Shown piece by piece: positions 42,582 to 51,166 of a stretch of DNA of 64,000 nucleotides. This stretch comes from Stigmatella erecta. GTDB taxonomy: Bacteria; Myxococcota; Myxococcia; Myxococcales; Myxococcaceae. The stretch lies in NCBI RefSeq assembly GCF_900111745.1, contig NZ_FOIJ01000010.1:124001-188000 (forward strand). The letters are read 5' to 3'. The notes beneath the pieces are model-generated. The model saw only the letters and a program-made list of their open reading frames with translations, ran no database searches and had not been told where the DNA came from. The translations under genes were made by a program, and so were the position numbers. Each line of letters begins with the position of its first letter. Within the stretch, counting starts at the first letter, position 1.

Positions 42582-44240
42582 ATGACGTGGTGGTTGAAGG
42601 TTGAATCAGGCAGGACCCTCCGGGGGGGCGCGGCCGCCCTCGTCCTGGGGGCGCTGGGCACCGGGCTTCCCGCGGAGGCGAGCCCCACCCCCGTCCCGGG
42701 CGCGTATTACGGCCCCTGGCAGGACGAGAAGGACCGCGAGAAGGAAGCCGAGCCGCGCGAGTTCTCGCTCATCAACTACTTCTTCACCCGGGGCACCTTC
42801 ACCAACCAGGTGGGGGACCCCAGCGGCCTCAAGGGCGTGTCCCTGGGGCCCATCGGGAACCTGACCGGCAGCGCGGTGCGGGTGCAGGACTCGCAGGCGT
42901 ACTTCATCGAGCAGCGCTGGATTCCCATCATCGAGTACAGCCCGTGGTTCGTGGACGGGCTGGCCAGCTTCCGCGCTCAGTTCGAGGTGGACTTCCTCTG
43001 GGGCCGCGCGGCCAACACCGTGCAGCCCAACGAGGGCGGCGGCTTCAACGCCGACCAGATCAACCTCCAGACGAAGAACATCAACGTCGCGCTCTACCCG
43101 TTCCGGGATCCGTCGAAGCTCACCCTGCTCATCGGCGCGCAGCCCGTCTACGACTCGTACCAGGATCCGACGCGCTCCTCGCTCAGCGAAATCATCCGCA
43201 CCGGCTACAAGCTGACCTTCCTGGGCAGCGATGCGACGGGCCTGTCCCTCTTCAGCAGCTACAAGGGCCACGCCAAGCTGAGCCTGCTGCCGCTGGGCAC
43301 CGCACAGGCGGACAAGGCGCTCGAGGATGATCCGCGCCTGAAGTACATCTGGCTGCTCACCGCGGACTACGTGTACCCGGTGCAACCGGGCACCAACGTG
43401 GGCGTGTCCGCCTGGGGCCTCAAGGATGACACCAAGGGCGATGCCTTCGCCTTCGAGGGGCTCGTGAAGAGCGGCCCGTCCTCCTCGGGCCTGGGCGGCT
43501 TCACCGGCTCGGCGCGCTTCAGCATCGACCGGCCCACGGGCTCGGTGTTCTGGCTGGGCGCGCACTTCAACCACAACATCGACTTCCGCACGGGCCCCTT
43601 CGCCGCCTCCGGCTTCGTCATGTACAACGGCGGCAGCTACGAGAGCAGCAACCCCGAGACGCCGCTCAACCGCACCGTGGACATCCGCGGCCTGTCCGCC
43701 AACGTGGAGGCCGCCTACAACTGGGGCCGCACCGGCAGCGACGTGGTGACGCTGGAGGGCATCTACACCACCGGCGACAAGGACCTGACCGACGGCGAGT
43801 ACACGGGCGCCTTCACGCTCAACCAGTACGGCCTGCCGGGCGCGGTGTGGTTCAACCACAAGACGCTGATCCTCTTTCCCTTCACCAGCACGGCCAACAA
43901 CTACACCGGCGCGGTGACGGACATCTCCAACCAGGGCTACGGCTTGCAGGCCGCCATCGCCACCGGGGCCATGGACCTCATCCCCAACAAGCTCAACCTG
44001 AAGCTGGGCGCGGCGCTGGCCTCCAGCACCGTCACCCCGCCGCGCTGGGAGGAGAGCGTGGCGCGCGGCCGCTTCATCGGCGCCGAGGTGAACGCGGAGC
44101 TGAAGTACCACATCCGCTACCTCATGACCGTGGGGCTGCACGCGGGCTACATGTTCAAGGGCAGCTTCTATGACGGGGCCTCGCGGGTGACGTCCAACCC
44201 CTGGGCCGGCTTCACCACCTTCACCTGGTACGCGTTCTGA
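42582..44240 (+). CDS. Outer-membrane beta-barrel protein (porin-like)
   Basis: About 552 residues. The N-terminal hydrophobic stretch and the AEASP region look like a signal peptide, although it begins with the unusual MTWWLKVESGRTLRGG. The rest alternates short amphipathic strands with Gly/Asn/Asp turns and ends in Phe (TFTWYAF), the C-terminal signature recognised by the barrel assembly machinery. No specific family was recognised. Its stop overlaps the start of the next gene by one base, so barrel and hydrolase are co-translated. ATG 42582 has GAGGGG just upstream. Confidence 0.72.
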   Translation: MTWWLKVESGRTLRGGAAALVLGALGTGLPAEASPTPVPGAYYGPWQDEKDREKEAEPREFSLINYFFTRGTFTNQVGDPSGLKGVSLGPIGNLTGSAVRVQDSQAYFIEQRWIPIIEYSPWFVDGLASFRAQFEVDFLWGRAANTVQPNEGGGFNADQINLQTKNINVALYPFRDPSKLTLLIGAQPVYDSYQDPTRSSLSEIIRTGYKLTFLGSDATGLSLFSSYKGHAKLSLLPLGTAQADKALEDDPRLKYIWLLTADYVYPVQPGTNVGVSAWGLKDDTKGDAFAFEGLVKSGPSSSGLGGFTGSARFSIDRPTGSVFWLGAHFNHNIDFRTGPFAASGFVMYNGGSYESSNPETPLNRTVDIRGLSANVEAAYNWGRTGSDVVTLEGIYTTGDKDLTDGEYTGAFTLNQYGLPGAVWFNHKTLILFPFTSTANNYTGAVTDISNQGYGLQAAIATGAMDLIPNKLNLKLGAALASSTVTPPRWEESVARGRFIGAEVNAELKYHIRYLMTVGLHAGYMFKGSFYDGASRVTSNPWAGFTTFTWYAF

Positions 44241-45271
44241 TGATGACGACTGCTCGCGCCGTCCCGGCCCTGCTGCTCTCCGCCGTGCTCGCCTCGGGGT
44301 GTGTCCGCTCCTACCGCTCCCAGCCGCCCCTGGACTTCCAGGACTTCCCGTACACCTCGCTGGAGGGCCAGCCGTGGCCGCTCCAGCGGGTGGCGCTGCC
44401 CAAGACGGCGGAGACGTACCAGATGGCCTCCGTGCCGCAGGTGGCCTACGTGGAGCTCAACCCCCAGGGGGCCCGCACGCTCGTCTTCATCCACGGGCTG
44501 GGCTCGTACCTGAAGTTCTGGCGCTACCAGCTCGATGCCTTCGCGCAGCAGGGCTACCGCGTGGTGGCGGTGGACCTGCCCGGCTACGGCAAGTCCGACA
44601 AGCCCGCCACGTTCCCGTACACCATGGAGGCCATGGCGGACGCGGTGCGCGAGCTGGTGCAGACGCTGGGCGTGGAGCGCCCCATCCTGGTGGGGCACTC
44701 CATGGGCGGGCAGACGGCGCTCTCCTACGCCATCCGCTACCCCGAGGAGCCCGCCGCGCTCGTGCTCACCTCGCCGGCCGGCTTCGAGAAGTTCTCCGAC
44801 AAGGAGAAGCGCTGGTTCCGGCGCTCGCTCACCTCTGCCTTCATCAAGTCCGCGCCCGAGTACAACCTCTGGGGCAGCGTGCGGCAGTCCAACTTCGCCC
44901 GCTGGCGCCCGGAGCTGGAGTGGCTCATCGAGGAGCGCGTGCGCGTGGTGAACACCCCCGCGTTCGATGCCTATGCCTACGCCAACGTGCGCTCCGTGGA
45001 CGGGCTGGCGCACAACGACTTCGTGCGCGACAACCTGGGCCGCGTCCAGGCGCCCGCGCTCATCGTCTTCGGCGAGGACGACCGGCTCATTCCCAACCCG
45101 TTCCTCCATGGGGGCTGGGCCCGGGACATCATGGCCTCCGGGCACGCGGGGCTGCGGGGCTCGTCGCTGGTGGGGCTGGAGCGCTGCGGCCACTCGGTGC
45201 AGCTCGACTGCCCCCAGGAGTACAACGCCGCGGTGTCCACGTTCCTGGGGGCCCTGGCGCCCGCGCCCTGA
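44240..45271 (+). CDS. Alpha/beta-hydrolase lipoprotein
   Basis: A 343-residue exported hydrolase. The signal peptide ends in a lipobox (AVLASGC). The alpha/beta hydrolase core shows FIHGLGSYLKFW (oxyanion HG), VDLPGYGKSDKP, the nucleophile elbow VGHSMGGQ, a late FGEDDRLIP for the acid, and the catalytic His in LERCGHSVQ. Esterase or lipase activity at the cell surface is expected. The TGATG overlap with the barrel gene implies coupled translation. It converges on the lipase gene with only three bases between. Confidence 0.9.
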   Translation: MMTTARAVPALLLSAVLASGCVRSYRSQPPLDFQDFPYTSLEGQPWPLQRVALPKTAETYQMASVPQVAYVELNPQGARTLVFIHGLGSYLKFWRYQLDAFAQQGYRVVAVDLPGYGKSDKPATFPYTMEAMADAVRELVQTLGVERPILVGHSMGGQTALSYAIRYPEEPAALVLTSPAGFEKFSDKEKRWFRRSLTSAFIKSAPEYNLWGSVRQSNFARWRPELEWLIEERVRVVNTPAFDAYAYANVRSVDGLAHNDFVRDNLGRVQAPALIVFGEDDRLIPNPFLHGGWARDIMASGHAGLRGSSLVGLERCGHSVQLDCPQEYNAAVSTFLGALAPAP

Positions 45272-45274
45272 GCG

Positions 45275-46282
45275 CTACGGGATGCGGTGGTTCTTCACCA
45301 TCTCGTACTGCACCTCCGCCGTCAGGTCCTTCGAGTTGAAGTGCCCATACGGGTAGCCCGTGTACACCTTCTCGCCCGTCTGCCCGGGGATGCGGGAGGT
45401 GTACTCGCCGTAGACGATGCCGCCGTAGCCCACCACCTCGTCCGCCGTGGAGTAGAGCGCGTAGCGGTAGGCGCCCTCGTAGCCCCGGCTGGACTGGAGG
45501 TTCTTCAGGTACACCGAGGGGCCCGCGCCCGCCCAGCTTCCCGGAAAGAGGCCGTTGGTGGCCCCGCACGTGGGCGTGGTGGCCCCCGAGGTGTAGCAGT
45601 TGGTCAGCCCCAGGTTGCCGCCGGCGATGCCCACGAAGGTGTCCACCGAGGACGTGAGCGCCGAGCCCACGTTGTAGGCGCCACCCTCCAGCGCGTCGTT
45701 CGCGGTGCCGCCGAGCAGCGCCTTGCGCGCCAGCGTCACGCCCATGGAGTGGGTGACGATGTCCACCTTCGAGGCCCCAGTGTAGGCCTTCACGGCCTCG
45801 ATGAACTTGCGGACCTTCATCACATACGTCTTCGAGTGGTACTGCTGCGACGAGAGCATCGCGTTCGCCGGGCCCCACGTCATCGCGTAGAGCTCGCTCG
45901 GCTTGTAGCCCCGGGACAGGAAGTACTCGATGGAGGCGTTCCAGCCCGTCTGGCCCGCCGTCCCCGTGCCGATGGCCTTGTCCGAGTTGCCGTGGATGAA
46001 GATGACGGGCTGGTTCACCACGGTGTCGCTGGCGCTGCTCTTGCCGCCGTAGCTGGCCCCCGAGAGGTCCGTCCGGACGAAGTTGTAGTCCCCGTAGCCG
46101 TTGGCCGTCAGCCACTGGCTGAAGTGTGGGGTGAAGCCCGCGGTGGAGACGGCCTCCGCCGCGTGCGTGGCCAGGGCGGGGGGGTCTTGCGCCTCAGCGG
46201 AGGCGAGTTCCGGGCCGCAGCCCAGGGACAGCGAGCCCACGCACAACGCACCCAGCACGGCTTGGCAGGAGCGCAAACGCAT
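45275..46282 (-). CDS. Lipase (class 2-like) lipoprotein
   Basis: A 335-residue exported lipase. The signal peptide MRLRSCQAVLGALCVGSLSLGC has a lipobox-like LGC. The mature part has VIFIHGNSDKAIGTG, GWNASIEYFLSRGYKPSELYAMTWGPAN (the long conserved region of lipase class 2 proteins) and the nucleophile elbow VTHSMGV. Triacylglycerol or polyester substrates are plausible. Two further Cys (NCYTSGATTPTCGA) may form a disulfide. The ATG at 46282 begins the signal peptide, with AAGGAGAAT just upstream. Confidence 0.85.
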   Translation of the reverse strand: MRLRSCQAVLGALCVGSLSLGCGPELASAEAQDPPALATHAAEAVSTAGFTPHFSQWLTANGYGDYNFVRTDLSGASYGGKSSASDTVVNQPVIFIHGNSDKAIGTGTAGQTGWNASIEYFLSRGYKPSELYAMTWGPANAMLSSQQYHSKTYVMKVRKFIEAVKAYTGASKVDIVTHSMGVTLARKALLGGTANDALEGGAYNVGSALTSSVDTFVGIAGGNLGLTNCYTSGATTPTCGATNGLFPGSWAGAGPSVYLKNLQSSRGYEGAYRYALYSTADEVVGYGGIVYGEYTSRIPGQTGEKVYTGYPYGHFNSKDLTAEVQYEMVKNHRIP

Positions 46283-46389
46283 CGTGATTCTCCTTGAAGG
46301 GGGATGGGCGCCCTTCCGGAGGAGGGACGCTCGCGAAAGTGTACAGACAACGTGAAACAATATGGAGACGTTGTCTCGGTCGCGATGCG

Positions 46390-46977
46390 TCAAACCCGGG
46401 TGGGTCCGCGGCGACGCCCCGAGGCCGCCGCGCGCGGGGGCTTCGGGGGGGGCAGGGCGGCCATCACCGGGGTGAGGGAGGTGGCGATGCGCACGGAGTC
46501 CGGGAAGAGGTGCTGCGCGCGCTGGCCCAGCGCGGCGGCCTCTTCCAGCCGGCCCTGGGCGTACAGCACGTCGATGAGCCCGCTCCACCCATCCTCCAGC
46601 ACGGTCAGCGCCTTCTCCACGCCCGCGAGCAGGTAGCGCTCCGCCGCGTCCGAGGAGCCCTCGGCGGCGTGCAGGAAGTAGCCCAGCTCCACGAGCGAGG
46701 CCGCCGAGCGGTCCGAGGCGAGCACCGCCTGCTGCAGGTACCGGCGCGCCTTGCGCAGCCCCGCGCGCTTCTCGGCGGGCCCCGCCGAGGCGCTCGTCTG
46801 GAGGCGCCGGCCCGCGAGCAACAGCGCGGGCACGTACGCGGGACAGGACTCCAGGGCCTCGTCCAGCAGCTCCAGCGCCTGGGTGGATTCCGCCGCGCGC
46901 TTCATCCGGGAGGCCTGGCGGTGCAGCGAGGCCACCTCGGCCAGGGAGACGTGGGGCTGGGGCTTCCGAGGCTTCAT
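46390..46977 (-). CDS. TPR-like protein
   Basis: A 195-residue protein made of tetratricopeptide-like helices (RAAESTQALELLDEALESCPAYVPALLLAGRRL; LRKARRYLQQAVLASDRSAASLVELGYFLHAA; LIDVLYAQGRLEEAAALGQRAQHLFPDS). It has no signal peptide and a basic C-terminus. Likely a cytoplasmic scaffold; no partner is identified. An alternative GTG start at 47040 would add 21 residues. Confidence 0.75.
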   Translation of the reverse strand: MKPRKPQPHVSLAEVASLHRQASRMKRAAESTQALELLDEALESCPAYVPALLLAGRRLQTSASAGPAEKRAGLRKARRYLQQAVLASDRSAASLVELGYFLHAAEGSSDAAERYLLAGVEKALTVLEDGWSGLIDVLYAQGRLEEAAALGQRAQHLFPDSVRIATSLTPVMAALPPPKPPRAAASGRRRGPTRV

Positions 46978-47073
46978 GGCGTCTTCCCGAAAGAGGGCTG
47001 GGCGGTTCGTGGGCACGGCGCGGCGGGCCGATTTAGTCACGCCGGGCGTGCCCGCCTCAACCGCCTTGACGGG

Positions 47074-48750
47074 TCAGGTGCCCGGCGGCGTTGGGGCCAG
47101 GGGCTTGTGCGGCTCCGCGGGCGAGAATCGGGCCGCCAGCGTCCACAGGTGCTGGGCCTGCGCGCGCAGATCCATCACCGACTGGGCGATCTGCTCCACC
47201 CCCGAGACGGCGTCCTCGGCGCTGGCGGACAGGGAGTGGATGCGCTGGGCCAGGGACTGGCCCGAGCTGGACTGGCGGGTCCCCTCGGAGGCGAGGGTGC
47301 TCACCCGGCTCTGGATTTCCCGGGCGCCGGAGACGATGCGCTCCAGGGCATCGCCCGTGGCGGTGGACAGCCGCACGCCCTCCTCCACCTTCAGGGTGCC
47401 CTGCCGCATCTGCGCCGCCGCGGCGATGGTCTCCTCCTGGTTCTGTTTCAGCAGGTGGCCGATCTGGGAGACCACGTCCCGTGAGCGCTCGGCGAGCTTG
47501 CGCACCTCGGCGGCCACCACGCCAAAGCCCTTGCCGCTCTCGCCCGCGCGCGCCGCCTCGATGGCGGTGTTGATGGCCAGGATGTTCGTCTCGGTGGTGA
47601 TGTCCTCGATGAGCTGCAGCATCTGCCCCACCACCTCGCTGGAGGCCTGGAGCCGCGCCACCATCTGCGCGGCGCGGTGCACCATCTGGACGAGCTCGCC
47701 GATCTTCCGCGAGGCGCGCTCCACCGCCTCGTTGCCCTCGGCCGCCACGCGGCCGTTGGTCTCGGCCGCCTGGGCGGTGAGCAGCGCTTGCTGGGCGCCG
47801 TGAGACATCCCCCGGCTCATCTCCTGGACCGACTCGGCCACCAGCTTCATCTGCTCGGAGCGCTGGCGGGTAATCATGGCGAGCACCTCCGAGGAGCGCC
47901 GGATGCGGTCGGCGTGGGCCACGGTGGAGTCGGCCACCGCGGCGATGCCCTGCACCGTGTCCCGGAGGCCCGTCACCATGGTGTTGAAGGCCTGGCCGAG
48001 CTGGCCCACCTCGTCCTCCTTGTCCAGGGGGACGGTGACGCTCAGGTCTCCCGCGGCCACGCGCTTGGCCGCCTCGGCCAGCAGGCGCACGGGCCGCACC
48101 ACCCGCCGGGAGAAGACCCAGCCCACCCCCGCCACCAGCAGCAGCACCGCGCCCACCGTCACCATCAGGCGCTGCTCCATGACGGCCATCTCCTTCTCGA
48201 TGTCCTCCACGTACACGCCCGTGCCCAGCACCCACCCCCACGGGGCGAAGAGCTTCACGTAGGACTCCTTGGGGATGGGCGCCTTGCTGCCCGGGCGCGT
48301 GGCGGCGTAGGCGATGGCCCCCTCGCCCTGGGTCTTCACCAGCTGGACGATGTCCACGAAGACGGCCTTGCCGCGCGCATCCCGGTACGCCGTCAGGTCC
48401 TGGCCCAGCATGGCGGGCAGGTGGGGATGCATCACCAGCCGTGCCGACACATCGTTGACCCAGAAGTATTCGGTCTGGCCGTAGCGCAGCTCCTGGAGGA
48501 GCTGGGCGGCGGCCGCCTGGGCCTGCTCCCGGGACAGCTCCCCGGCGGTGACCTTCGCCTGGTACAGCTCCAGCACGCCGTAGGCGGTCTCCACCGCGCT
48601 GCGCAGCGTGCGCACCCGGTCCGCGTGCAGCTGGGCCCGGACGGCGGGCAGCACGTAGAGGGGGTGGAGCAGCAGCAGCGGCAGGGCCACCATGCCCATG
48701 GCGATGTAGAGCTTCGTCAGCAGGCTGCGGCGTCCCGGTCTCCACTTCAT
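47074..48750 (-). CDS. Methyl-accepting chemotaxis protein
   Basis: A 558-residue transmembrane chemoreceptor. The first membrane segment ([18 protein letters not shown]) is followed by a periplasmic single-Cache domain (about residues 40-195, with [18 protein letters not shown] typical of sCache_2), a second membrane segment ([17 protein letters not shown]), HAMP, and the cytoplasmic signalling hairpin with its conserved tip ([37 protein letters not shown]). No che genes are nearby. sCache_2 domains often bind small carboxylates; the ligand here is unknown. Confidence 0.93.
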   Translation of the reverse strand: MKWRPGRRSLLTKLYIAMGMVALPLLLLHPLYVLPAVRAQLHADRVRTLRSAVETAYGVLELYQAKVTAGELSREQAQAAAAQLLQELRYGQTEYFWVNDVSARLVMHPHLPAMLGQDLTAYRDARGKAVFVDIVQLVKTQGEGAIAYAATRPGSKAPIPKESYVKLFAPWGWVLGTGVYVEDIEKEMAVMEQRLMVTVGAVLLLVAGVGWVFSRRVVRPVRLLAEAAKRVAAGDLSVTVPLDKEDEVGQLGQAFNTMVTGLRDTVQGIAAVADSTVAHADRIRRSSEVLAMITRQRSEQMKLVAESVQEMSRGMSHGAQQALLTAQAAETNGRVAAEGNEAVERASRKIGELVQMVHRAAQMVARLQASSEVVGQMLQLIEDITTETNILAINTAIEAARAGESGKGFGVVAAEVRKLAERSRDVVSQIGHLLKQNQEETIAAAAQMRQGTLKVEEGVRLSTATGDALERIVSGAREIQSRVSTLASEGTRQSSSGQSLAQRIHSLSASAEDAVSGVEQIAQSVMDLRAQAQHLWTLAARFSPAEPHKPLAPTPPGT

Positions 48751-49257
48751 GCCCGCAGCCTAGGGCACTCAGGGCTCGCACAGGAGGGTTCCTCCCGGCT
48801 TCCGGCGCGGAAAAAGTGCGTCGATCCAGGGCTTCCCAGACGTATCAGGTTCAGGCCGGAAAAGAGCTGTTCCGCGGGGCGCGGTGAGAACCTCCCGGGT
48901 CAGGTCCTCATTTCTCACCCATGCGGCCTATGAAATGATTCACTCGGAAGAGACCCCGTGGATTCAGCGCCCCCACAGAGCATGCTGGGTTGGAACCCGC
49001 GGCGGGGCCGCTCGGGCGTGAACTCGCTCGGAGAATTTGCCCGTGAGCGCATCGTGGGCGGTGGGGTGGCCTGGCCCGTAGGGCTCCTCCATCCAACTTG
49101 ACGCGTTCCACGAATCCTGATGACGCCGCGACGCGCCATCCTGTCTCAGTCAGCGACCTGCCAGGTGAAGACACACCGATCTACCCGGCAAGTTCTGTGC
49201 GTCTGCCTCCATACGTCCTAAGCCGTCAACCGCACCCTTCGGGTCGGGCAAGGAAGC
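48751..49257. other. Intergenic region without recognised gene
   Basis: This 507-base gap between the divergent chemoreceptor and XRE-regulator genes shows no gene, RNA or clear repeat. It must hold both promoters. Confidence 0.5.
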
Positions 49258-49620
49258 ATGGACAAAGAACTCGCATCGACAATCGGCGCTGCGGCGCGTG
49301 CCGCCCGGATGCGCCTGGAGCTGACACAGGCAGACGTGGCGGAGCGCATCGACGTGGCGACGGAGGTGTACGGGCGTCTCGAGCGCGGGGGCATGCTTCC
49401 CAGCGTCCAGACCCTGCTGAAGCTGTGCCACGAGCTGAACGTCTCCTCCGATGAGCTGCTGGGCCTGGCGCAGCTCAGCCCCGTCAACCGCGTCTCGGAA
49501 GCGCCCTCACCCCCGGCCGAGCGGCCGGAGATCCGCCGGCTGCTGCGCAGCATGCGCCAGCTGGATCCGGCTCACATCAAGCTGCTGGGGCTGGTGGCCA
49601 AGGCGCTGCTGCGCCGCTGA
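49258..49620 (+). CDS. XRE-family DNA-binding protein
   Basis: A 120-residue regulator. A Cro/C1-type helix-turn-helix occupies about residues 8-68 (IGAAARAARMRLELTQADVAERIDVATEVYGRLERGGMLPSVQTLLKLCHEL). The short C-terminal part is helical (RRLLRSMRQLDPAHIKLLGLVAKALL) and probably dimerises. GGAAG lies just upstream of the ATG. It converges on the operon of hybrid kinases and cobalamin-binding protein, but is not clearly linked to it. Confidence 0.9.
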   Translation: MDKELASTIGAAARAARMRLELTQADVAERIDVATEVYGRLERGGMLPSVQTLLKLCHELNVSSDELLGLAQLSPVNRVSEAPSPPAERPEIRRLLRSMRQLDPAHIKLLGLVAKALLRR

Positions 49621-49633
49621 CGCCCCGGGGGGC

Positions 49634-51166
49634 TCACAGGTTCATCAACAGCCGGTTGAGCTCGTCCGGTTTCACGGGCTTGACCATGTGGTGGTCGAAA
49701 CCCGCCTGGTGCGCGCGCGAGCGATCCTCGGGGCCTCCGTAGCCGGTGATGGCCACCAGGCGGATGTTCCGCCCGGCCCGGGCCCGTAGCTCCTCCGCCA
49801 CCCGGTACCCGTCCAGCCCCGGCAGCCCGATGTCCACCAGCGCCAGGTCCGGGCGGACCTCCAGCGCCAGGGCCACGCCCTCCATCCCATCCTGCGCCAC
49901 CTGCACCTGGTGGCCCCACAGCTCCAGCAGGTCCTTGAGCGCCTGGCGCGCGTCCGAGTTGTCCTCCACCAGCAGGATGCGCCGGTGGCGGGCGATGCCC
50001 GGGGCCGGGACCGGCTGGCCGTTCATCACGGACAGGGCCGGGCCCAGGGGCAGCTTCACCACGAACTCGCTGCCCTGGCCGGCGCCGCCGCTGGTGGCGC
50101 CGATGGTGCCCCCGTGCAGCTCCACCAGGTTGCGCACCAGGGTCAGCCCGATGCCGAGGCCGCCGCGCGAGCGCTCCAGGGATTCGTCCGCCTGGTTGAA
50201 CAGCTCGAAGATGTCGGGCAGCTTGTGGCTGGGAATGCCGATGCCCGTGTCCCGGACGCGCACCACGGCCCGGGCGCTGCCGTCCACGCCCTCTGGGTAG
50301 GCCTGCACGGCGATGTGGCCCCCGGCGTCCGTGTACTTGGCCGCGTTGTCGAGCAGGTTCATGAAGATCTGCTCCAGGCGCGTGGGGTCCCCCTCCACCC
50401 ACAGGGGGCCCTCGTGCAGCGTGCTCTCCAGGCGCAGCCCCCGCCCCTCGGCCACGGGGCGGATGAGGGCCATGACTTGCTGGAGCACGGACAGGACATC
50501 CAGCCGCTCCCGGCGCAGCTCCACCTTGCCCCGGGTAATGCGGCTGACATCCAGCAGGTCGTCCACGAGCCGGGCCAGGTGGTGCGTCTGCCGCTGGATG
50601 ATGGAGCGCATGCGCGCTTCCTTCACGTCCTCGGTGGGCTTGCGCTCCAGGATGCCGATGGCCGTCATGATGGCGGCCAGGGGGTTGCGCAGCTCGTGGG
50701 CGAGCATGGCGAGGAACTCGTCCTTGCGGCGGTCCGCGGCGGTGAGCTGGTCGGCGCGCACGCGCAGCTCGCGCTCCGCGTGGCGCAGGCGCAGCAGGCT
50801 GCGCACGGTGGCGATGAGCTCCGTGGGCTCGAAGGGCTGGGTGAGGTAGCCGTCCGCGCCCGCGTCCAGGCCCTGCACGCGCTTGTCCGGGGTGATGAAG
50901 GTGGCGGAGGTGTGCAGCACGGAGATGGAGGCCGTGTCGGGGCTGGCGCGCAGGCGCGAGGCCACCTCGTAGCCGATGATGTCCGGCAGCTTCACGTCCA
51001 GGATGATGAGGTCCGGGCGGTGCTGCGCGGCGAGCCGCAAGGCCTCGTAGCCGGTGCTGGCCTCGATGACGCGGTAGCCGCCCATCTCGAGGATGCGGCT
51101 GGCGACGTAGCGGCTGGCGTTGTCGTCGTTGACGTTGAGAATGGTGGCGTTGCGCAGATCAGCCAC
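49634..51166 (-). CDS. Receiver-histidine kinase-receiver hybrid protein
   Basis: A 510-residue cytosolic signalling protein. It starts with a receiver domain (Asp near residue 55, LIILDVKLPD; Lys in TQPFEP replaced by Gln), then HisKA with the His near residue 156 (LAMLAHELRNPLAAI), HATPase (NLLDNAAKYT, DTGIGIP, GLGIGLTL) and a C-terminal receiver (Asp near 445, LALVDIGLPG; MVKPV). The GTG at 51166 with AGAGG six bases upstream fixes the start and overlaps the end of the preceding gene by 8 bases. It is the last gene of the five-gene operon and a likely phosphorelay partner of the kinase upstream. Confidence 0.9.
   Translation of the reverse strand: MADLRNATILNVNDDNASRYVASRILEMGGYRVIEASTGYEALRLAAQHRPDLIILDVKLPDIIGYEVASRLRASPDTASISVLHTSATFITPDKRVQGLDAGADGYLTQPFEPTELIATVRSLLRLRHAERELRVRADQLTAADRRKDEFLAMLAHELRNPLAAIMTAIGILERKPTEDVKEARMRSIIQRQTHHLARLVDDLLDVSRITRGKVELRRERLDVLSVLQQVMALIRPVAEGRGLRLESTLHEGPLWVEGDPTRLEQIFMNLLDNAAKYTDAGGHIAVQAYPEGVDGSARAVVRVRDTGIGIPSHKLPDIFELFNQADESLERSRGGLGIGLTLVRNLVELHGGTIGATSGGAGQGSEFVVKLPLGPALSVMNGQPVPAPGIARHRRILLVEDNSDARQALKDLLELWGHQVQVAQDGMEGVALALEVRPDLALVDIGLPGLDGYRVAEELRARAGRNIRLVAITGYGGPEDRSRAHQAGFDHHMVKPVKPDELNRLLMNL

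Noticed and set aside
48900-49100. A tRNA-like stretch around GGTTGGAACCCGC
   Set aside because: No cloverleaf can be drawn: the short palindrome lacks matching D, anticodon and acceptor stems.
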